Assembly (NCBI GenBank): GCA_000961695.1
Contig: LADW01000094.1
Location: forward strand, 1-59,016
Length of the DNA stretch: 59,016 nt
Direction of reading: 5' to 3'
Source: Hyphomonadaceae bacterium BRH_c29
Lineage (GTDB): Bacteria; Pseudomonadota; Alphaproteobacteria; Caulobacterales; Hyphomonadaceae
The notes under the pieces were generated by a model, which saw only the letters and a list, made by a program, of their open reading frames with translations, had not been told where the DNA came from and did no database searches. Every line of letters begins with the position of its first letter. The first letter of the stretch is position 1. Positions 26,630 to 36,278 of this stretch are shown here, piece after piece. A program made the translations under genes and the position numbers.

Positions 26630-26657
26630 TTGACAGCAAGGCCTCTCACGTTCTAAC
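26630..26657 (+). promoter_or_regulatory. Predicted rpmB promoter
   Basis: TTGACA (26630-26635) is followed 16 bases later by TCTAAC (26652-26657), or 15 bases later by TTCTAA. It lies about 45 bases before the rpmB ATG. The -35 is consensus. Confidence 0.55.
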
Positions 26658-26698
26658 AGCGCGCCTTCGAGATAAGACCCCTTTATTGGAGCGAGACC

Positions 26699-26983
26699 AT
26701 GTCCCGCGAGTGTGAACTTACCGGCACCAAGCCGATGGTCGGCCACCGTGTCAGCCACTCCCAGATCAAGACCAAGCGGATTTTCCGTCCGAACCTTGTT
26801 CGTGTGACGCTGCATTCGGAAACGCTGAATCAGAATTTCGCAATGCGTATCACGGCATCTGCCCTGCGCACTGTGGACAAACTGGGCGGCCTCGACGGCT
26901 TCCTCGCCAAGGCGAAGGAAGACACGCTGTCGACCAAGGCGCTCAAGATCAAGCGCGACATCGCCAAGAAGGCGGTTGCCTGA
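26699..26983 (+). CDS. rpmB: 50S ribosomal protein L28
   Basis: A 94-residue protein with the L28 pattern: CELTGTKPMVGHRVSHS, KTKRIFRPNL and RITASALRTVDKLGGLDGFL. It is the longer alphaproteobacterial form, about 95-100 residues. It binds 23S rRNA near the exit region of the large subunit. GGAG lies upstream, and a strong terminator follows at 27020. Confidence 0.97.
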   Translation: MSRECELTGTKPMVGHRVSHSQIKTKRIFRPNLVRVTLHSETLNQNFAMRITASALRTVDKLGGLDGFLAKAKEDTLSTKALKIKRDIAKKAVA

Positions 26984-27019
26984 TCTCTGCCCTTTGTTGA
27001 GGCAGAATTGCAGAATTTG

Positions 27020-27050
27020 AAAAGCGCGCCCGTCCGGGCGCGCTTTTCTT
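27020..27050 (+). terminator. Intrinsic terminator after rpmB
   Basis: A perfect 12-base-pair stem (AAAAGCGCGCCC with GGGCGCGCTTTT) with a 4-base loop is followed by CTT. Confidence 0.9.
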
Positions 27051-27105
27051 TTGCCCCTCAGGACTTCGCATGGCAGGAATTGACCTCCCAGCGGAGGAGT
27101 CCTGA

Positions 27106-28788
27106 ATGTTGCGCTTTGCCTGTCTCACCCTTGCCCTGTTGCTTGCTGCCTGCAAACCCGGCGGGGCTTCAGATCCGATCGAGACACCGACGGCGCAGAA
27201 ACTGACGGTTTTCACTGGCGGCACGATCTACACGGGCAACCCGGAATATCCCACTGTCGACGCTGTCGTCGTCGGCGAAGATGGCCGTATCATCGGCACC
27301 GCCCCGCCGCTTTCCGAAGACTGGGACGAGTCCGAGATCCACCTGGTCGATCTCAAGGGCGCGTTCATGTATCCGGGCTTCACCGATGCGCACGCTCACC
27401 TGTTGGGCATCGGCCAGCGCGAGTTGAACCTGAACCTCGAAGGCACGGCGTCGATTACGGAACTTGTCACCCGGATCGAAGCGGAACTTCAGGGCATGGA
27501 CAAGGGCGTACTACTGTTTGGACGTGGCTGGATCGAGACGGGCTGGCCGGAAGGCCGCATGCCATCGGCTGCCGATCTGGACGCGGTCAGCCCTGATAAT
27601 CCGGTTATCCTGACCCGGGCTGACGGGCACGCATTGGTCGCCAATTCCGCAGCGCTCGCTGCTGCTGGCATTACAGACGAGACGGCAGATCCGTCCGGCG
27701 GCCTGATCGAGCGTGGTGCAGAGGGGCACGCGACCGGCATGCTGATCGACAATGCGATGGCACTGGTCGCACCTTTGTTGACCGAGCCGGACGCGGCCGC
27801 CAAGGCGCGGGCTCTGGAAACCGGCGCGAAGGTCTATGCCTCTCGTGGCTGGACGGGTGTGCACAATATGAGCGTCGGCTCAGACGAGGCGCCGATCATG
27901 CTGGAGCTGGCAGGGGAGGGGAAACTCCCGCTGCGCCTCTGGAATGCTTTCGACGCGGATGAGGCAGGGTTCGAACTGGCTGCCGCGCACGAATATGAAG
28001 GCCCGACCATCACCAATCGCGCGATCAAACTGTACATGGACGGCGCGCTCGGTTCGCGCGGAGCTCAGCTGATCAAGCCTTATTCCGACCGGCCCGAGAC
28101 ATCCGGCCTCTCGCTCATCACCGATGAGGACCTCGCCGATTTCATGAAACGGTCAGATGCAGCCGGCATTCAGGTGGCGATCCACGCAATTGGCGATCTG
28201 GCCAATCAGCGCATCCTCGATATCTACGAAGCAGGTGTATACGCCCCGGATAAGCGCTGGCGGATCGAGCATACTCAGATCCTCGCCCCGACGGACATTG
28301 CCCGTGTCGGCGCGCTCGGGCTCATCGCTTCCATGCAACCAAGCCATGCCATCGGGGATCTGCACTTTGCGCCTGCGCGCCTTGGCATGGACCGGCTGGC
28401 AGGCGCCTATGCCTGGAAAGCGCTGATCGACGATGGCGCCGTTGTGGCTGGCGGGTCTGATGCGCCGGTCGAAGTGGGTTCGCCACTGATCGAATTCTAC
28501 GCGGCCGTCGCCCGCAAAGACCTGAAAGGTTTCGAAGGTGAAGGCTGGCACCCCGAACAGAAGCTGACCCGCGAACAAGCGCTCGGCCTGTTCACGACAG
28601 CGGCGGCCTATGCCTCTTTCAAGGAAGACGACCTCGGCACGATTGAAGCCGGCAAGCTCGCCGATTTCACTGTGTTCGACCGCGACCTGATGACCGTACC
28701 TGAAGCCGAAATCCTGGGTGCCAAGGCCATGATGACTGTGGTCGGCGGCAAGATCGTGTATGATGCGGCATCGGCTCAGGCTGAGTAG
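27106..28788 (+). CDS. YtcJ-like amidohydrolase lipoprotein
   Basis: A 560-residue amidohydrolase 3 (YtcJ-type) enzyme with a lipoprotein signal (lipobox LAAC, Cys16). The metal site begins with TDAHAHLLG; the barrel continues with YMDGALGSRGA, AIHAIGD, RIEHTQIL and GGSDAPVE. Family members hydrolyse amides or related bonds at a metal centre, often with unknown natural substrate. It is predicted to act in the periplasm, anchored to a membrane. It is followed 24 bases later by another small lipoprotein-like gene on the same strand. Confidence 0.9.
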   Translation: MLRFACLTLALLLAACKPGGASDPIETPTAQKLTVFTGGTIYTGNPEYPTVDAVVVGEDGRIIGTAPPLSEDWDESEIHLVDLKGAFMYPGFTDAHAHLLGIGQRELNLNLEGTASITELVTRIEAELQGMDKGVLLFGRGWIETGWPEGRMPSAADLDAVSPDNPVILTRADGHALVANSAALAAAGITDETADPSGGLIERGAEGHATGMLIDNAMALVAPLLTEPDAAAKARALETGAKVYASRGWTGVHNMSVGSDEAPIMLELAGEGKLPLRLWNAFDADEAGFELAAAHEYEGPTITNRAIKLYMDGALGSRGAQLIKPYSDRPETSGLSLITDEDLADFMKRSDAAGIQVAIHAIGDLANQRILDIYEAGVYAPDKRWRIEHTQILAPTDIARVGALGLIASMQPSHAIGDLHFAPARLGMDRLAGAYAWKALIDDGAVVAGGSDAPVEVGSPLIEFYAAVARKDLKGFEGEGWHPEQKLTREQALGLFTTAAAYASFKEDDLGTIEAGKLADFTVFDRDLMTVPEAEILGAKAMMTVVGGKIVYDAASAQAE

Positions 28789-28812
28789 GGGTACAATTCG
28801 AAGGAGAGGCTG

Positions 28813-29277
28813 ATGCCTCCGATCTTGAAATGCCTGGTCGCCCTTCAGGCGATGGGGCTGGTGGCCTGCGCCACCTTGCCGGCGTCTGAAACTGCCGAAC
28901 AGGAAATGATGGCCGCCGACCGGGCCTTTGCGGCCCGGGCTATGGAAATCGGGCCGGGCGCGGCTTTCGTGGAGTTTGCTGCCGAAGATGTGACGATCTT
29001 TCCGGCAGGCGGCGTACCACAAGCCGGAAAGGCTGCTGCTACGGCCTGGACCGGTTCCTGGCCGAGCGACTTGGTGATCGGATGGGCGCCGGAAGCCGCT
29101 CATGCCAGCAAGGCTGGGGATTTCGGCTACACCTGGGGCTATGCCACCTTCTCTCGGCAAGGTGAGGCGGGAGAAACCTATGGAAAGTATATCACCGTCT
29201 GGAAGCGCCAGACCGACGATTCCTGGAAGTGGATTGCCGACATGGGGTCGGCGGCGCCACCGCCTGAAAGCCGCTAG
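28813..29277 (+). CDS. SnoaL/DUF4440-like putative lipoprotein
   Basis: A 154-residue protein with a possible lipobox (LVAC, Cys19). The mature part has the NTF2-like/DUF4440 pattern: EQEMMAADRAFAARAMEIG, a central ASKAGDFGYTWGYA strand and a final GKYITVWKRQTDDSWKWIADMG. DUF4440 proteins are often enzymes of unknown substrate or small-molecule binders. A GAAGGAGAGG Shine-Dalgarno precedes the ATG. It is probably cotranscribed with the amidohydrolase. Confidence 0.8.
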   Translation: MPPILKCLVALQAMGLVACATLPASETAEQEMMAADRAFAARAMEIGPGAAFVEFAAEDVTIFPAGGVPQAGKAAATAWTGSWPSDLVIGWAPEAAHASKAGDFGYTWGYATFSRQGEAGETYGKYITVWKRQTDDSWKWIADMGSAAPPPESR

Positions 29278-29387
29278 CCGCCTGAAGCAACAGCAGGATT
29301 TCCCCTACGTCGCACTAGCCCGGACACGTAGCCGTGCTAGAACGCCTTTTTGTACGAATAGACCTTTCGAAGCCTGAGATATTTGCA

Positions 29388-30371
29388 ATGACCGTAATGA
29401 GTGACACCACTGCCCTGGACGGCATGAAGCCGACCGAGAAAATCAATGTCCGCAAGGTGTTCGGCCTTGATAGCGACATGGTCGTGCACGGCTTCAAGAC
29501 CCGCACCGAATATGTGCCGGAGATTGACCCGGCCTACCGGTTCGATCCGCAGACCACGCTGGCCATCCTGGCCGGGTTTGAGCACAACCGCCGCGTCATG
29601 GTTCAGGGCTATCACGGCACCGGCAAGTCGACCCATATCGAGCAAGTGGCCGCGCGCCTCAACTGGCCGATGATCCGGGTCAACCTGGACAGCCATGTCA
29701 GCCGGATCGACATGGTCGGCAAGGACGCCATTGTCCTGAAGGACGGCAAGCAGATCACCGAATTCCGTGAAGGCATCCTGCCCTGGGCTCTGCAGCGCCC
29801 GGTGGCGATCACGTTCGACGAATACGACGCTGGCCGTCCGGACGTGATGTTCGTGATCCAGCGCGTTCTGGAAAGCTCGGGCAAGCTGACCCTGCTGGAC
29901 CAGAACCGCGTCATCTCGCCGAACCCGTATTTCCGCCTGTTCTCGACCACCAACACGGTCGGCCTCGGCGATACGACGGGCCTCTATCACGGCACCCAGC
30001 AGCTGAACCAGGGCCAGATGGACCGTTGGAACATCGTCACGACGCTGAACTATCTGGAACACGACGCCGAAGTGGAGATCGTGAAAACCAAGGCGACCGG
30101 CGTCGACGATGACACGCTGTCCAAGATGGTGACGCTGGCAGACCTGACGCGGAATGCGTTCATGTCGGGCGACCTCTCCACCGTGATGAGCCCGCGGACC
30201 GTGATCACCTGGGCGGAAAACTTCGCGATCTTCAAGAATCTCGGTCACGCGTTCCGGATGACCTTCCTCAACAAGTGCGATGAACTTGAGCGGCCCCTGG
30301 TCGCCGAGATGTACCAGCGCTGCTTTGCTGAGGAGCTGCCGGAAAGCGCCCTGATGGTGCGGGTGGCCTGA
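29388..30371 (+). CDS. cobS: Cobaltochelatase ATPase subunit CobS
   Basis: A 327-residue AAA+ ATPase with Walker [10 protein letters not shown] (74-82) and Walker [11 protein letters not shown], plus the CobS-type [26 protein letters not shown]-terminus. With CobN and CobT it inserts Co2+ into hydrogenobyrinic acid a,c-diamide in aerobic B12 synthesis. The ATG at 29388 is preferred; a GTG 18 codons upstream and an ATG at 29397 are alternatives. No cobN is in the window. Confidence 0.94.
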   Translation: MTVMSDTTALDGMKPTEKINVRKVFGLDSDMVVHGFKTRTEYVPEIDPAYRFDPQTTLAILAGFEHNRRVMVQGYHGTGKSTHIEQVAARLNWPMIRVNLDSHVSRIDMVGKDAIVLKDGKQITEFREGILPWALQRPVAITFDEYDAGRPDVMFVIQRVLESSGKLTLLDQNRVISPNPYFRLFSTTNTVGLGDTTGLYHGTQQLNQGQMDRWNIVTTLNYLEHDAEVEIVKTKATGVDDDTLSKMVTLADLTRNAFMSGDLSTVMSPRTVITWAENFAIFKNLGHAFRMTFLNKCDELERPLVAEMYQRCFAEELPESALMVRVA

Positions 30372-30372
30372 C

Positions 30373-31053
30373 ATGAGCGGCACGGTCATCGAGCTGACGA
30401 GCGGTGACGGCTTCCGGTTTGGCGCACTGCACATGCCAGCCGAAGGCGCCCGCAAGGGCGGCCTTGTTCTGGTGCAGGAAATCTTCGGCGTGAATTCCTA
30501 CATGGTCGAGGCGTGCGAGCGGTTCGCCGCTGAAGGCTATGAATTGATCGCTCCGTCCATGTTCGACCGCCAGAAGAAGGGCTTCGTTACCGAAAGCCAT
30601 TCGCCAGAAGCGATTGCCGAGGGTGTTGGCTATGCCCGCGCCAACGGGCTTGAAAATGCGATGGCGGATATTTCGGCCTGTATCACCAGTCTGGAAGCGC
30701 CTGTTTTCATTACCGGCTTTTGCTATGGCGGCTCCATGGCCTATCTCGCGGCGTGCCAACTTGAAGGCTTGTCCGCAGCGAGCGGCTATTATGGCGGCTT
30801 CGTGCCAGCCTACAAGGACAGCGCACCGAAATGCCCGGCCATGGTGCATTTCGGTCGTCAGGATGCGCACATTCCGATGGAGGGCGTGGAGGCCTTCGCC
30901 GCTACACGGCATGATGTGCAGACACATGTTTATGACGCCGGCCACGGCTTTGCCCGTCGCGGCACAGATGATTTCAATGCCGAAGCCGATGCGCTCGCTT
31001 TCAAGCGCACGCTCGACCTGTTCAATCAGGCCGCAGCGGATGCCGGCTTCTAG
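30373..31053 (+). CDS. Dienelactone hydrolase family protein
   Basis: A 226-residue alpha/beta hydrolase with the DLH catalytic triad: Cys117 in GFCYGG, Asp164 in GRQDAHIP and His191 in DAGHGFAR. Dienelactone hydrolases open dienelactones in aromatic degradation, but many relatives act on other esters. It begins 1 base after the cobS stop and ends 31 bases before cobT, so it is embedded in the cobST operon. A cobalamin link is not obvious from sequence. Confidence 0.9.
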   Translation: MSGTVIELTSGDGFRFGALHMPAEGARKGGLVLVQEIFGVNSYMVEACERFAAEGYELIAPSMFDRQKKGFVTESHSPEAIAEGVGYARANGLENAMADISACITSLEAPVFITGFCYGGSMAYLAACQLEGLSAASGYYGGFVPAYKDSAPKCPAMVHFGRQDAHIPMEGVEAFAATRHDVQTHVYDAGHGFARRGTDDFNAEADALAFKRTLDLFNQAAADAGF

Positions 31054-31084
31054 CAGGTGCCCCCGCGCACCGGATAAGATTCAG

Positions 31085-33082
31085 ATGGCCAAGGACACGA
31101 CCCCCCAGGAACTCTTCAAGCAAGCGCTCGCCGTGACAACCAAGGCGATGAGCGCCGACCGGGACGTGGAAGTCGGCTATGGCGGAGAGCCGGGTTCGGA
31201 CGCAGAGCGGATTGTGCTGCGTCCGCCGCCTGTGACGCTGCCAGCAAATGTGGCCGCGCGTATCCGGGGCGAGGCCGATGCCATCGCCCTGCGCCGCGCG
31301 CACCATGATCCGTCTGCGCACATGAAACACCGCCCGCAAGGCGACCTGCCGCGTAAAGTGTATGACGCCGCAGAGACTGCGCGGATCGAAAGCCTCGGCA
31401 CGAATGCGATGCGCGGCACGGCGATCAATCTGGACGCCGTTCTGGAACACCGCTGTCAGTCTGGTGAGTTTGCCATCGGCGCGGAAGAGCCGGAAGCCTT
31501 GCTGGCGCCCGCGCTGGAATTCCTGCTGCGGGAGCGCCTGACGGGCCGCCCTTTGCCAGAGGCTGCAAAACGCGTGGCGGACGTCTGGCGCCCGCAAGTG
31601 ACCGAGAAGACCGGTGATGCGCTCGACAGGCTGATCGCGCAACTTCACGACCAGCCTCAGTTTGCCCGCACCGTGCGCGACATGATCCGGGATCTGACGG
31701 CAAGTGATGTACCGGGCGATGATGCAGAGTCTGGCGAGGACCAGCAGGAAGAAGACGGCGAGGCCGAACAACAGTCCGATCAGGGCGACCAGGAAATGCA
31801 ACCCGAGGAGCAAATGGGCTCTTCAGCGGAGCAGATGGAAGCAGGCGATACCGAAGAACTGGAAGGCGAAGAGGCAAATGTCTCGGTCGACCAGGATATG
31901 GACATGGAGTCAGACGATTCGCCGGATGACGACCAGGACGGCACCAAGCCCCTGCGTCCGAACTTCCGCGATGGCGACGACAAAGACCGCTTTACCTATT
32001 CCGTGTTCACCCGCCAGCATGACGAAGTCGCCCAGGCGGCAGACCTCTGCGATGCTGAGGAATTGACGCGCCTGCGCGCCTATCTCGATCACCAGCTGCA
32101 AGGCCTGCAAGGCGCGGTTTCGAAACTGGCAAACAAACTGCAGCGCCTGCTGATGGCGCAGCAAAACCGGAGCTGGAGCTTCGATCTTGAAGAAGGTGTG
32201 CTGGACACGGCGCGCCTGACGCGGGTGATTACCGACCCGACAGTGCCGCTGTCGTTCAAACAGGAAGATGATTCCGAATTCCGCGATACGATTGTGACGC
32301 TGCTGCTGGACAATTCCGGTTCCATGCGCGGGCGCCCGATCATGGTGGCGGCGCTGTGTGCGGACATTCTGGCTCGCACGCTGGAGCGCTGCAATGTGAA
32401 GACCGAAGTGCTCGGCTTTACCACCAAGGCCTGGAAGGGGGGGCTCGCGCGGGAAGACTGGGTGAAGGCTGGCAAGCCAGCGTCACCGGGGCGTCTGAAT
32501 GATGTCCGCCACATCGTCTACAAACAGGCCGATGCGCCGTGGCGCCGTGCCCGGCGCAATCTTGGCCTGATGATGCGTGAGGGGCTGCTGAAAGAGAATA
32601 TCGACGGCGAGGCGCTGCTCTGGGCGCACGACCGTCTGCTCGCCCGGCCCGAACAGCGCAAGATCCTGATGGTGATTTCGGATGGCGCGCCGGTGGATGA
32701 TTCCACGCTGAACGTGAACGTCGGCAACTATCTTGAACGTCACTTGCGCCAGGTGATCGAAGAGATCGAAACGCGCAGCCCCGTGGAGCTGATCGCCATC
32801 GGCATCGGCCACGACGTGACGCGCTATTACAAGCGGGCCGTTACCATTGTGGATGCCGAGCAGCTCGGCGGCGCGATGACGGACCAGCTCGCGAGCCTCT
32901 TCGACGAGAACCAGCCGAACCCGAAAGCCATGTCTATTCCTCCGCTGACGGAACGCACCTTCCGCGGTGCTGTCTCAGGCGCAACCAGCGGCGCACCCTC
33001 CTACGGCAAAAGCAAAAAAGTCGACCTCGGCCGCGCCGTGAAGACGACCAGCCTTCAGGAAGTGAAGGGCCCAAAGAAGTAG
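31085..33082 (+). CDS. cobT: Cobaltochelatase subunit CobT
   Basis: A 665-residue protein with an N-terminal region (CobT-type HHDPSAH...RVLDTARV-like), a very acidic Asp/Glu/Gln-rich middle (about 215-300) and a C-terminal von Willebrand A domain with the MIDAS motif DNSGS (Asp409, Ser411, Ser413). It acts with CobS as the chaperone-like ATPase partner of CobN. Its frame is open far upstream inside the DLH gene; the ATG at 31085 gives the family length. Confidence 0.94.
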   Translation: MAKDTTPQELFKQALAVTTKAMSADRDVEVGYGGEPGSDAERIVLRPPPVTLPANVAARIRGEADAIALRRAHHDPSAHMKHRPQGDLPRKVYDAAETARIESLGTNAMRGTAINLDAVLEHRCQSGEFAIGAEEPEALLAPALEFLLRERLTGRPLPEAAKRVADVWRPQVTEKTGDALDRLIAQLHDQPQFARTVRDMIRDLTASDVPGDDAESGEDQQEEDGEAEQQSDQGDQEMQPEEQMGSSAEQMEAGDTEELEGEEANVSVDQDMDMESDDSPDDDQDGTKPLRPNFRDGDDKDRFTYSVFTRQHDEVAQAADLCDAEELTRLRAYLDHQLQGLQGAVSKLANKLQRLLMAQQNRSWSFDLEEGVLDTARLTRVITDPTVPLSFKQEDDSEFRDTIVTLLLDNSGSMRGRPIMVAALCADILARTLERCNVKTEVLGFTTKAWKGGLAREDWVKAGKPASPGRLNDVRHIVYKQADAPWRRARRNLGLMMREGLLKENIDGEALLWAHDRLLARPEQRKILMVISDGAPVDDSTLNVNVGNYLERHLRQVIEEIETRSPVELIAIGIGHDVTRYYKRAVTIVDAEQLGGAMTDQLASLFDENQPNPKAMSIPPLTERTFRGAVSGATSGAPSYGKSKKVDLGRAVKTTSLQEVKGPKK

Positions 33083-33089
33083 AGCTCAG

Positions 33090-33974
33090 TTATGATTTCT
33101 GAGACACTAAATTAGCGAACTTTTCAATCAGCCCCTGATTGATGTCCAAAGTCTGGCGAGCTTCCATTTGTGTAAAGTACTCTAGAAGTTCCTTAGTGTC
33201 GTCATCCAAATGAATATCAACGCCAAAATGAGCCTTTAGGCTTTTTTGTTCGTGATCAAACCAAGATATGAGCTGCTTGCTCAGCTCGCGCTTTTGGGCC
33301 AATTCAATAGGTTCACCAAGGTTAAATTGTATTGCTCTAAGCTGCTCCAGCCGCGCTCCATAACCGGCAGAGTCTTTTATTGGACTGCCAAACTCTTCCG
33401 ATATCTTCTTGCCGGCTTGTTTCCTGCCATCCAAAATTATGCTGTGCACATTGCGGTAAGTGGGGAGCATTGCATCGAAGATGAAATAGGTTTCGAGCTC
33501 TTTTTTTAGAGCACGAAAATCGATCTGTTGACCAATTCGACTGTGCTCGCCGGTTAGCGTCTCATAAAGAGACCAAATTTCCTTCCACCGGTGTTTTTCG
33601 TCATTGGCGCTGTATAGGCGAGCATGACGAACTCTGCTCATCAGAGTTTCTCTGGAATAGATTGCGACTATCTCTTTGAGTTGATCGATGAGTTTTGCGG
33701 CTTCGGCTTGTTTGTCTTCCCAAAGCTCGGCCTCGAATCCAAGGCCTTTGAATTTCCGAAATTTCGTAAAGTTCGCGTAGATAAAGCAGAAAATTCCTGC
33801 GGCAGAGACGGATACAAATTCTGTAACGTTGGAATTACGCAGAGCCAAAAGCGCAAAGACAAAAAGTGCTATTCCAAAAAAGCGAAATAGGGACTTTTCC
33901 CAATTGCGATACACCCAATCGGCCGCAGCAGGAAGCCAACCGCGCTTTGTAGATTCATCGTTGTCCGACACCAT
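33090..33974 (-). CDS. AT-rich orphan membrane protein
   Basis: A 294-residue protein with two hydrophobic segments near the N-terminus (about 31-47 and 53-70), then a KFRKFKGLGFEAELWEDKQAE segment and a long charged, predicted helical cytoplasmic part. The base composition is visibly more AT-rich than any neighbour, suggesting recent acquisition. Proteins with a GFEAEL-type segment after short N-terminal helices are seen among uncharacterised bacterial accessory genes (from memory). The start is the ATG at 33974; a TTG one codon earlier is possible. No function assigned. Confidence 0.75.
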   Translation of the reverse strand: MVSDNDESTKRGWLPAAADWVYRNWEKSLFRFFGIALFVFALLALRNSNVTEFVSVSAAGIFCFIYANFTKFRKFKGLGFEAELWEDKQAEAAKLIDQLKEIVAIYSRETLMSRVRHARLYSANDEKHRWKEIWSLYETLTGEHSRIGQQIDFRALKKELETYFIFDAMLPTYRNVHSIILDGRKQAGKKISEEFGSPIKDSAGYGARLEQLRAIQFNLGEPIELAQKRELSKQLISWFDHEQKSLKAHFGVDIHLDDDTKELLEYFTQMEARQTLDINQGLIEKFANLVSQKS

Positions 33975-34028
33975 CAACTCTCTATTATACGCTCAGCTTG
34001 CGAGAATTCAGTTTAGTAGCAAAACGAC

Positions 34029-34931
34029 TCAATCAAAAGCAGGAAATCCACCCGCCTTGCTCAGGGATGAGCTGACGGGGTGTTTCAGCACGGTCTCCAG
34101 CCATTTCGAGGTTTCGATCAGCTTGCTGAGGTCCAGCCCCGTTTCGAAGCCGCCGCGTTCCAGCATGTAGACGACGTCTTCCGTCGCCACATTGCCCGTC
34201 GCCGCCGGGGCGAAGGGGCAGCCGCCGATGCCGCCGCAGCTCGCATCAATCACGTCGATGCCCGCGTCTACCGCCGCCGCAACATTGGCGAGGGCCTGTC
34301 CGCGTGTGTCGTGGAAGTGCATGCGCAGGAACACGTCTGGCGCCTCCATCCGTACCCGGTCGATAGCCCGGCGCACGGCCCATGGGTCCGCCACGCCAAT
34401 CGTGTCGCCAAGGGCAAGTTCTGCAACGCCCGCGCGCTGCGCTTGCGCGGCGAGGCTGCCCACCACGGCAAGGTCAACCTCGCCGTCATAGGGGTCGCCG
34501 AAGGCAACAGAGATCGTGGCGGAGAGGGGGATGCCCGCCTCGTGGATCAGCGGGGCGCAAAGGCTCAGCATGTCGGCGCTGTCCTGCGGGCTCATGCCCT
34601 GATTCTTCCGGCCAAAGCCTTCGCCTGCCACGAGCACGAAATTGATCTCGTCCGCCTTCGCATCAATGGCCCGGCGCACGCCCTTTTCGTTGAGGGCGAG
34701 CGCGATATGGCGCGTCTGCTTTGACCGGTCGAGCCCGGCGAACACCGCCGCCGAGTCCGCCATTTTTGGCACGGCCTTCGGGTTGACGAAGCTGCCGGAT
34801 TCCATCCGCCGCACACCCGCCGCTTCGAGACGGGAAATGAATTCCAGCTTCTGCTCGGTGCTCAGATTGGCCGGGTCATTCTGCAGCCCGTCGCGGGGGC
34901 CGACTTCCACAATGTCGATGCGTCGGGTCAT
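34029..34931 (-). CDS. Hydroxymethylglutaryl-CoA lyase
   Basis: A 300-residue HMGL-type TIM barrel with EVGPRDGLQND at the N-terminus, the HFHDTRGQALAN metal motif and the catalytic-cysteine loop SCGGIGGCPFAPAATGN. It splits HMG-CoA into acetyl-CoA and acetoacetate, the last step of leucine degradation. The ATG at 34931 gives the standard length. It begins 7 bases after the enoyl-CoA hydratase stop, so the two form an operon. Confidence 0.94.
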   Translation of the reverse strand: MTRRIDIVEVGPRDGLQNDPANLSTEQKLEFISRLEAAGVRRMESGSFVNPKAVPKMADSAAVFAGLDRSKQTRHIALALNEKGVRRAIDAKADEINFVLVAGEGFGRKNQGMSPQDSADMLSLCAPLIHEAGIPLSATISVAFGDPYDGEVDLAVVGSLAAQAQRAGVAELALGDTIGVADPWAVRRAIDRVRMEAPDVFLRMHFHDTRGQALANVAAAVDAGIDVIDASCGGIGGCPFAPAATGNVATEDVVYMLERGGFETGLDLSKLIETSKWLETVLKHPVSSSLSKAGGFPAFD

Positions 34932-34938
34932 GATGTCT

Positions 34939-35754
34939 CTACTGTCCTTTGAAGGCCGCGGGCCGGCGCTCCACGAAACTGGCCACGCCCTCTTTGAAGT
35001 CGAATGTCGTAAAGCTCTTTTCCATTTCAGCATCCGCCTCCGCAAGCGCATCGCTGTAGCTCTGGAAATAGGTCTTCCGGATCTGGCGTTTCATGACCGC
35101 AATGGAGCGCGGCGACACCATGGTGGCAAGGTGGTGGGCGGTGTGCTGCACATTGCCCATCAGCTCGCCCGTCGGCAGGGCCTCGTTCACAAGGCCAAGC
35201 TCCGCGGCTTCGCGCCCGGTGAACTTGCGGGCGGTCAAAAGCAGGTCCAGCGCTTTGGTCTCCCCGATCAGGCGCGGCAGCAGCCAGCCGATCCCGTGCT
35301 CGGCAATCAGGCCCCGCTGGGCGAAGGCGGTCGTGAACTTCGCCTCGGCGGCGGCATAGCGCAGGTCTGCAAACAGGGCGAAGATCAGGCCAATCCCGGC
35401 ACAGGCGCCGTTGATGGCTGCGATGATCGGCTTCGGGCAGGCATACATATAGCCGAACCGGCCTGGATAGAGGTCCCGCAGGTCGGAGGCTGGCTCCTCG
35501 ATCTCGGTCATCCGGTCGCGGGCGCCGCCCTGAATGCCCTGCAGCACGTCCATGTCAGCCCCGGCGCAGAAGCCGCGCCCGGCACCGGTCACGACGATAA
35601 CGCGCACGGCCTCGTCCTGCCCGCCGGTGACGATGGCGTGCTTCAATTCGTTGTGCATGACATCGGTCCAGGCGTTCAGCCGGTCTGGGCGGTTAAGGGT
35701 GAGCGTGAGGACGCCGTCCTTCGTATCGCTCAGGATCTGTGTGTATTCCGTCAT
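34939..35754 (-). CDS. Enoyl-CoA hydratase/isomerase family protein
   Basis: A 271-residue crotonase with the oxyanion loops GAGRGFCAGADMD and NGACAGIGL, and conserved glutamates in the EHGIGWLLPRL region. It probably hydrates an enoyl-CoA; with HMG-CoA lyase next to it, a role in leucine/isovaleryl-CoA or fatty-acid catabolism is likely. The ATG at 35754 has GGAGGAGC upstream; longer upstream frames are excluded. Divergent from hisI. Confidence 0.92.
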   Translation of the reverse strand: MTEYTQILSDTKDGVLTLTLNRPDRLNAWTDVMHNELKHAIVTGGQDEAVRVIVVTGAGRGFCAGADMDVLQGIQGGARDRMTEIEEPASDLRDLYPGRFGYMYACPKPIIAAINGACAGIGLIFALFADLRYAAAEAKFTTAFAQRGLIAEHGIGWLLPRLIGETKALDLLLTARKFTGREAAELGLVNEALPTGELMGNVQHTAHHLATMVSPRSIAVMKRQIRKTYFQSYSDALAEADAEMEKSFTTFDFKEGVASFVERRPAAFKGQ

Positions 35755-35836
35755 GGCTGCTCCTCCGGTGCGTGCTGTTTTGCGGCAGACTAGACTGTGG
35801 CTGGCATAAAGGGGAGGGGTGACGTATGGAGCGGCC

Positions 35837-36238
35837 ATGACAGACTTTCCGCCCCCGCTTTCCGGCAGTGCACAGGACGAAACGCCTGACCTGCGCCCGA
35901 AATTCAGCTCTGACGGCCTGATCGCGGCCATCACGCAGGACGCCGAAACCGGCGAAGTGCTGATGTTGGCCTGGATGAATGCCGAGGCGCTGAGCGCAAC
36001 CCTTGCGACGAAGCGGGCGACTTACTGGTCCCGTTCGCGCGGCGAGCTTTGGGTCAAGGGCGAGACGTCGGGCCACATCCAGACCGTCGTCGAAGTGCGC
36101 GTCGACTGTGATCAGGACGCGGTTCTGCTGAAGGTCAACCAGACCGGCGGCGCCTGTCATACCGGGCGCGCGAGCTGTTTCTACCGGATTGTCTCCTTTG
36201 ACGGGTCTGCGCTTTCGCTCGACCCGGACATGGGGTAG
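35837..36238 (+). CDS. hisI: Phosphoribosyl-AMP cyclohydrolase HisI
   Basis: A 133-residue monofunctional HisI with [29 protein letters not shown] and the zinc-binding DCDQDAVLL...[13 protein letters not shown]. It opens the purine ring of PR-AMP in histidine synthesis. The ATG at 35837 has GGAG five bases upstream; a GTG at 35819 would add six residues. Confidence 0.95.
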   Translation: MTDFPPPLSGSAQDETPDLRPKFSSDGLIAAITQDAETGEVLMLAWMNAEALSATLATKRATYWSRSRGELWVKGETSGHIQTVVEVRVDCDQDAVLLKVNQTGGACHTGRASCFYRIVSFDGSALSLDPDMG

Positions 36239-36278
36239 GTTGCGACCTAGGGGCTGTTCCAATCTGAAGGGGGATCTG

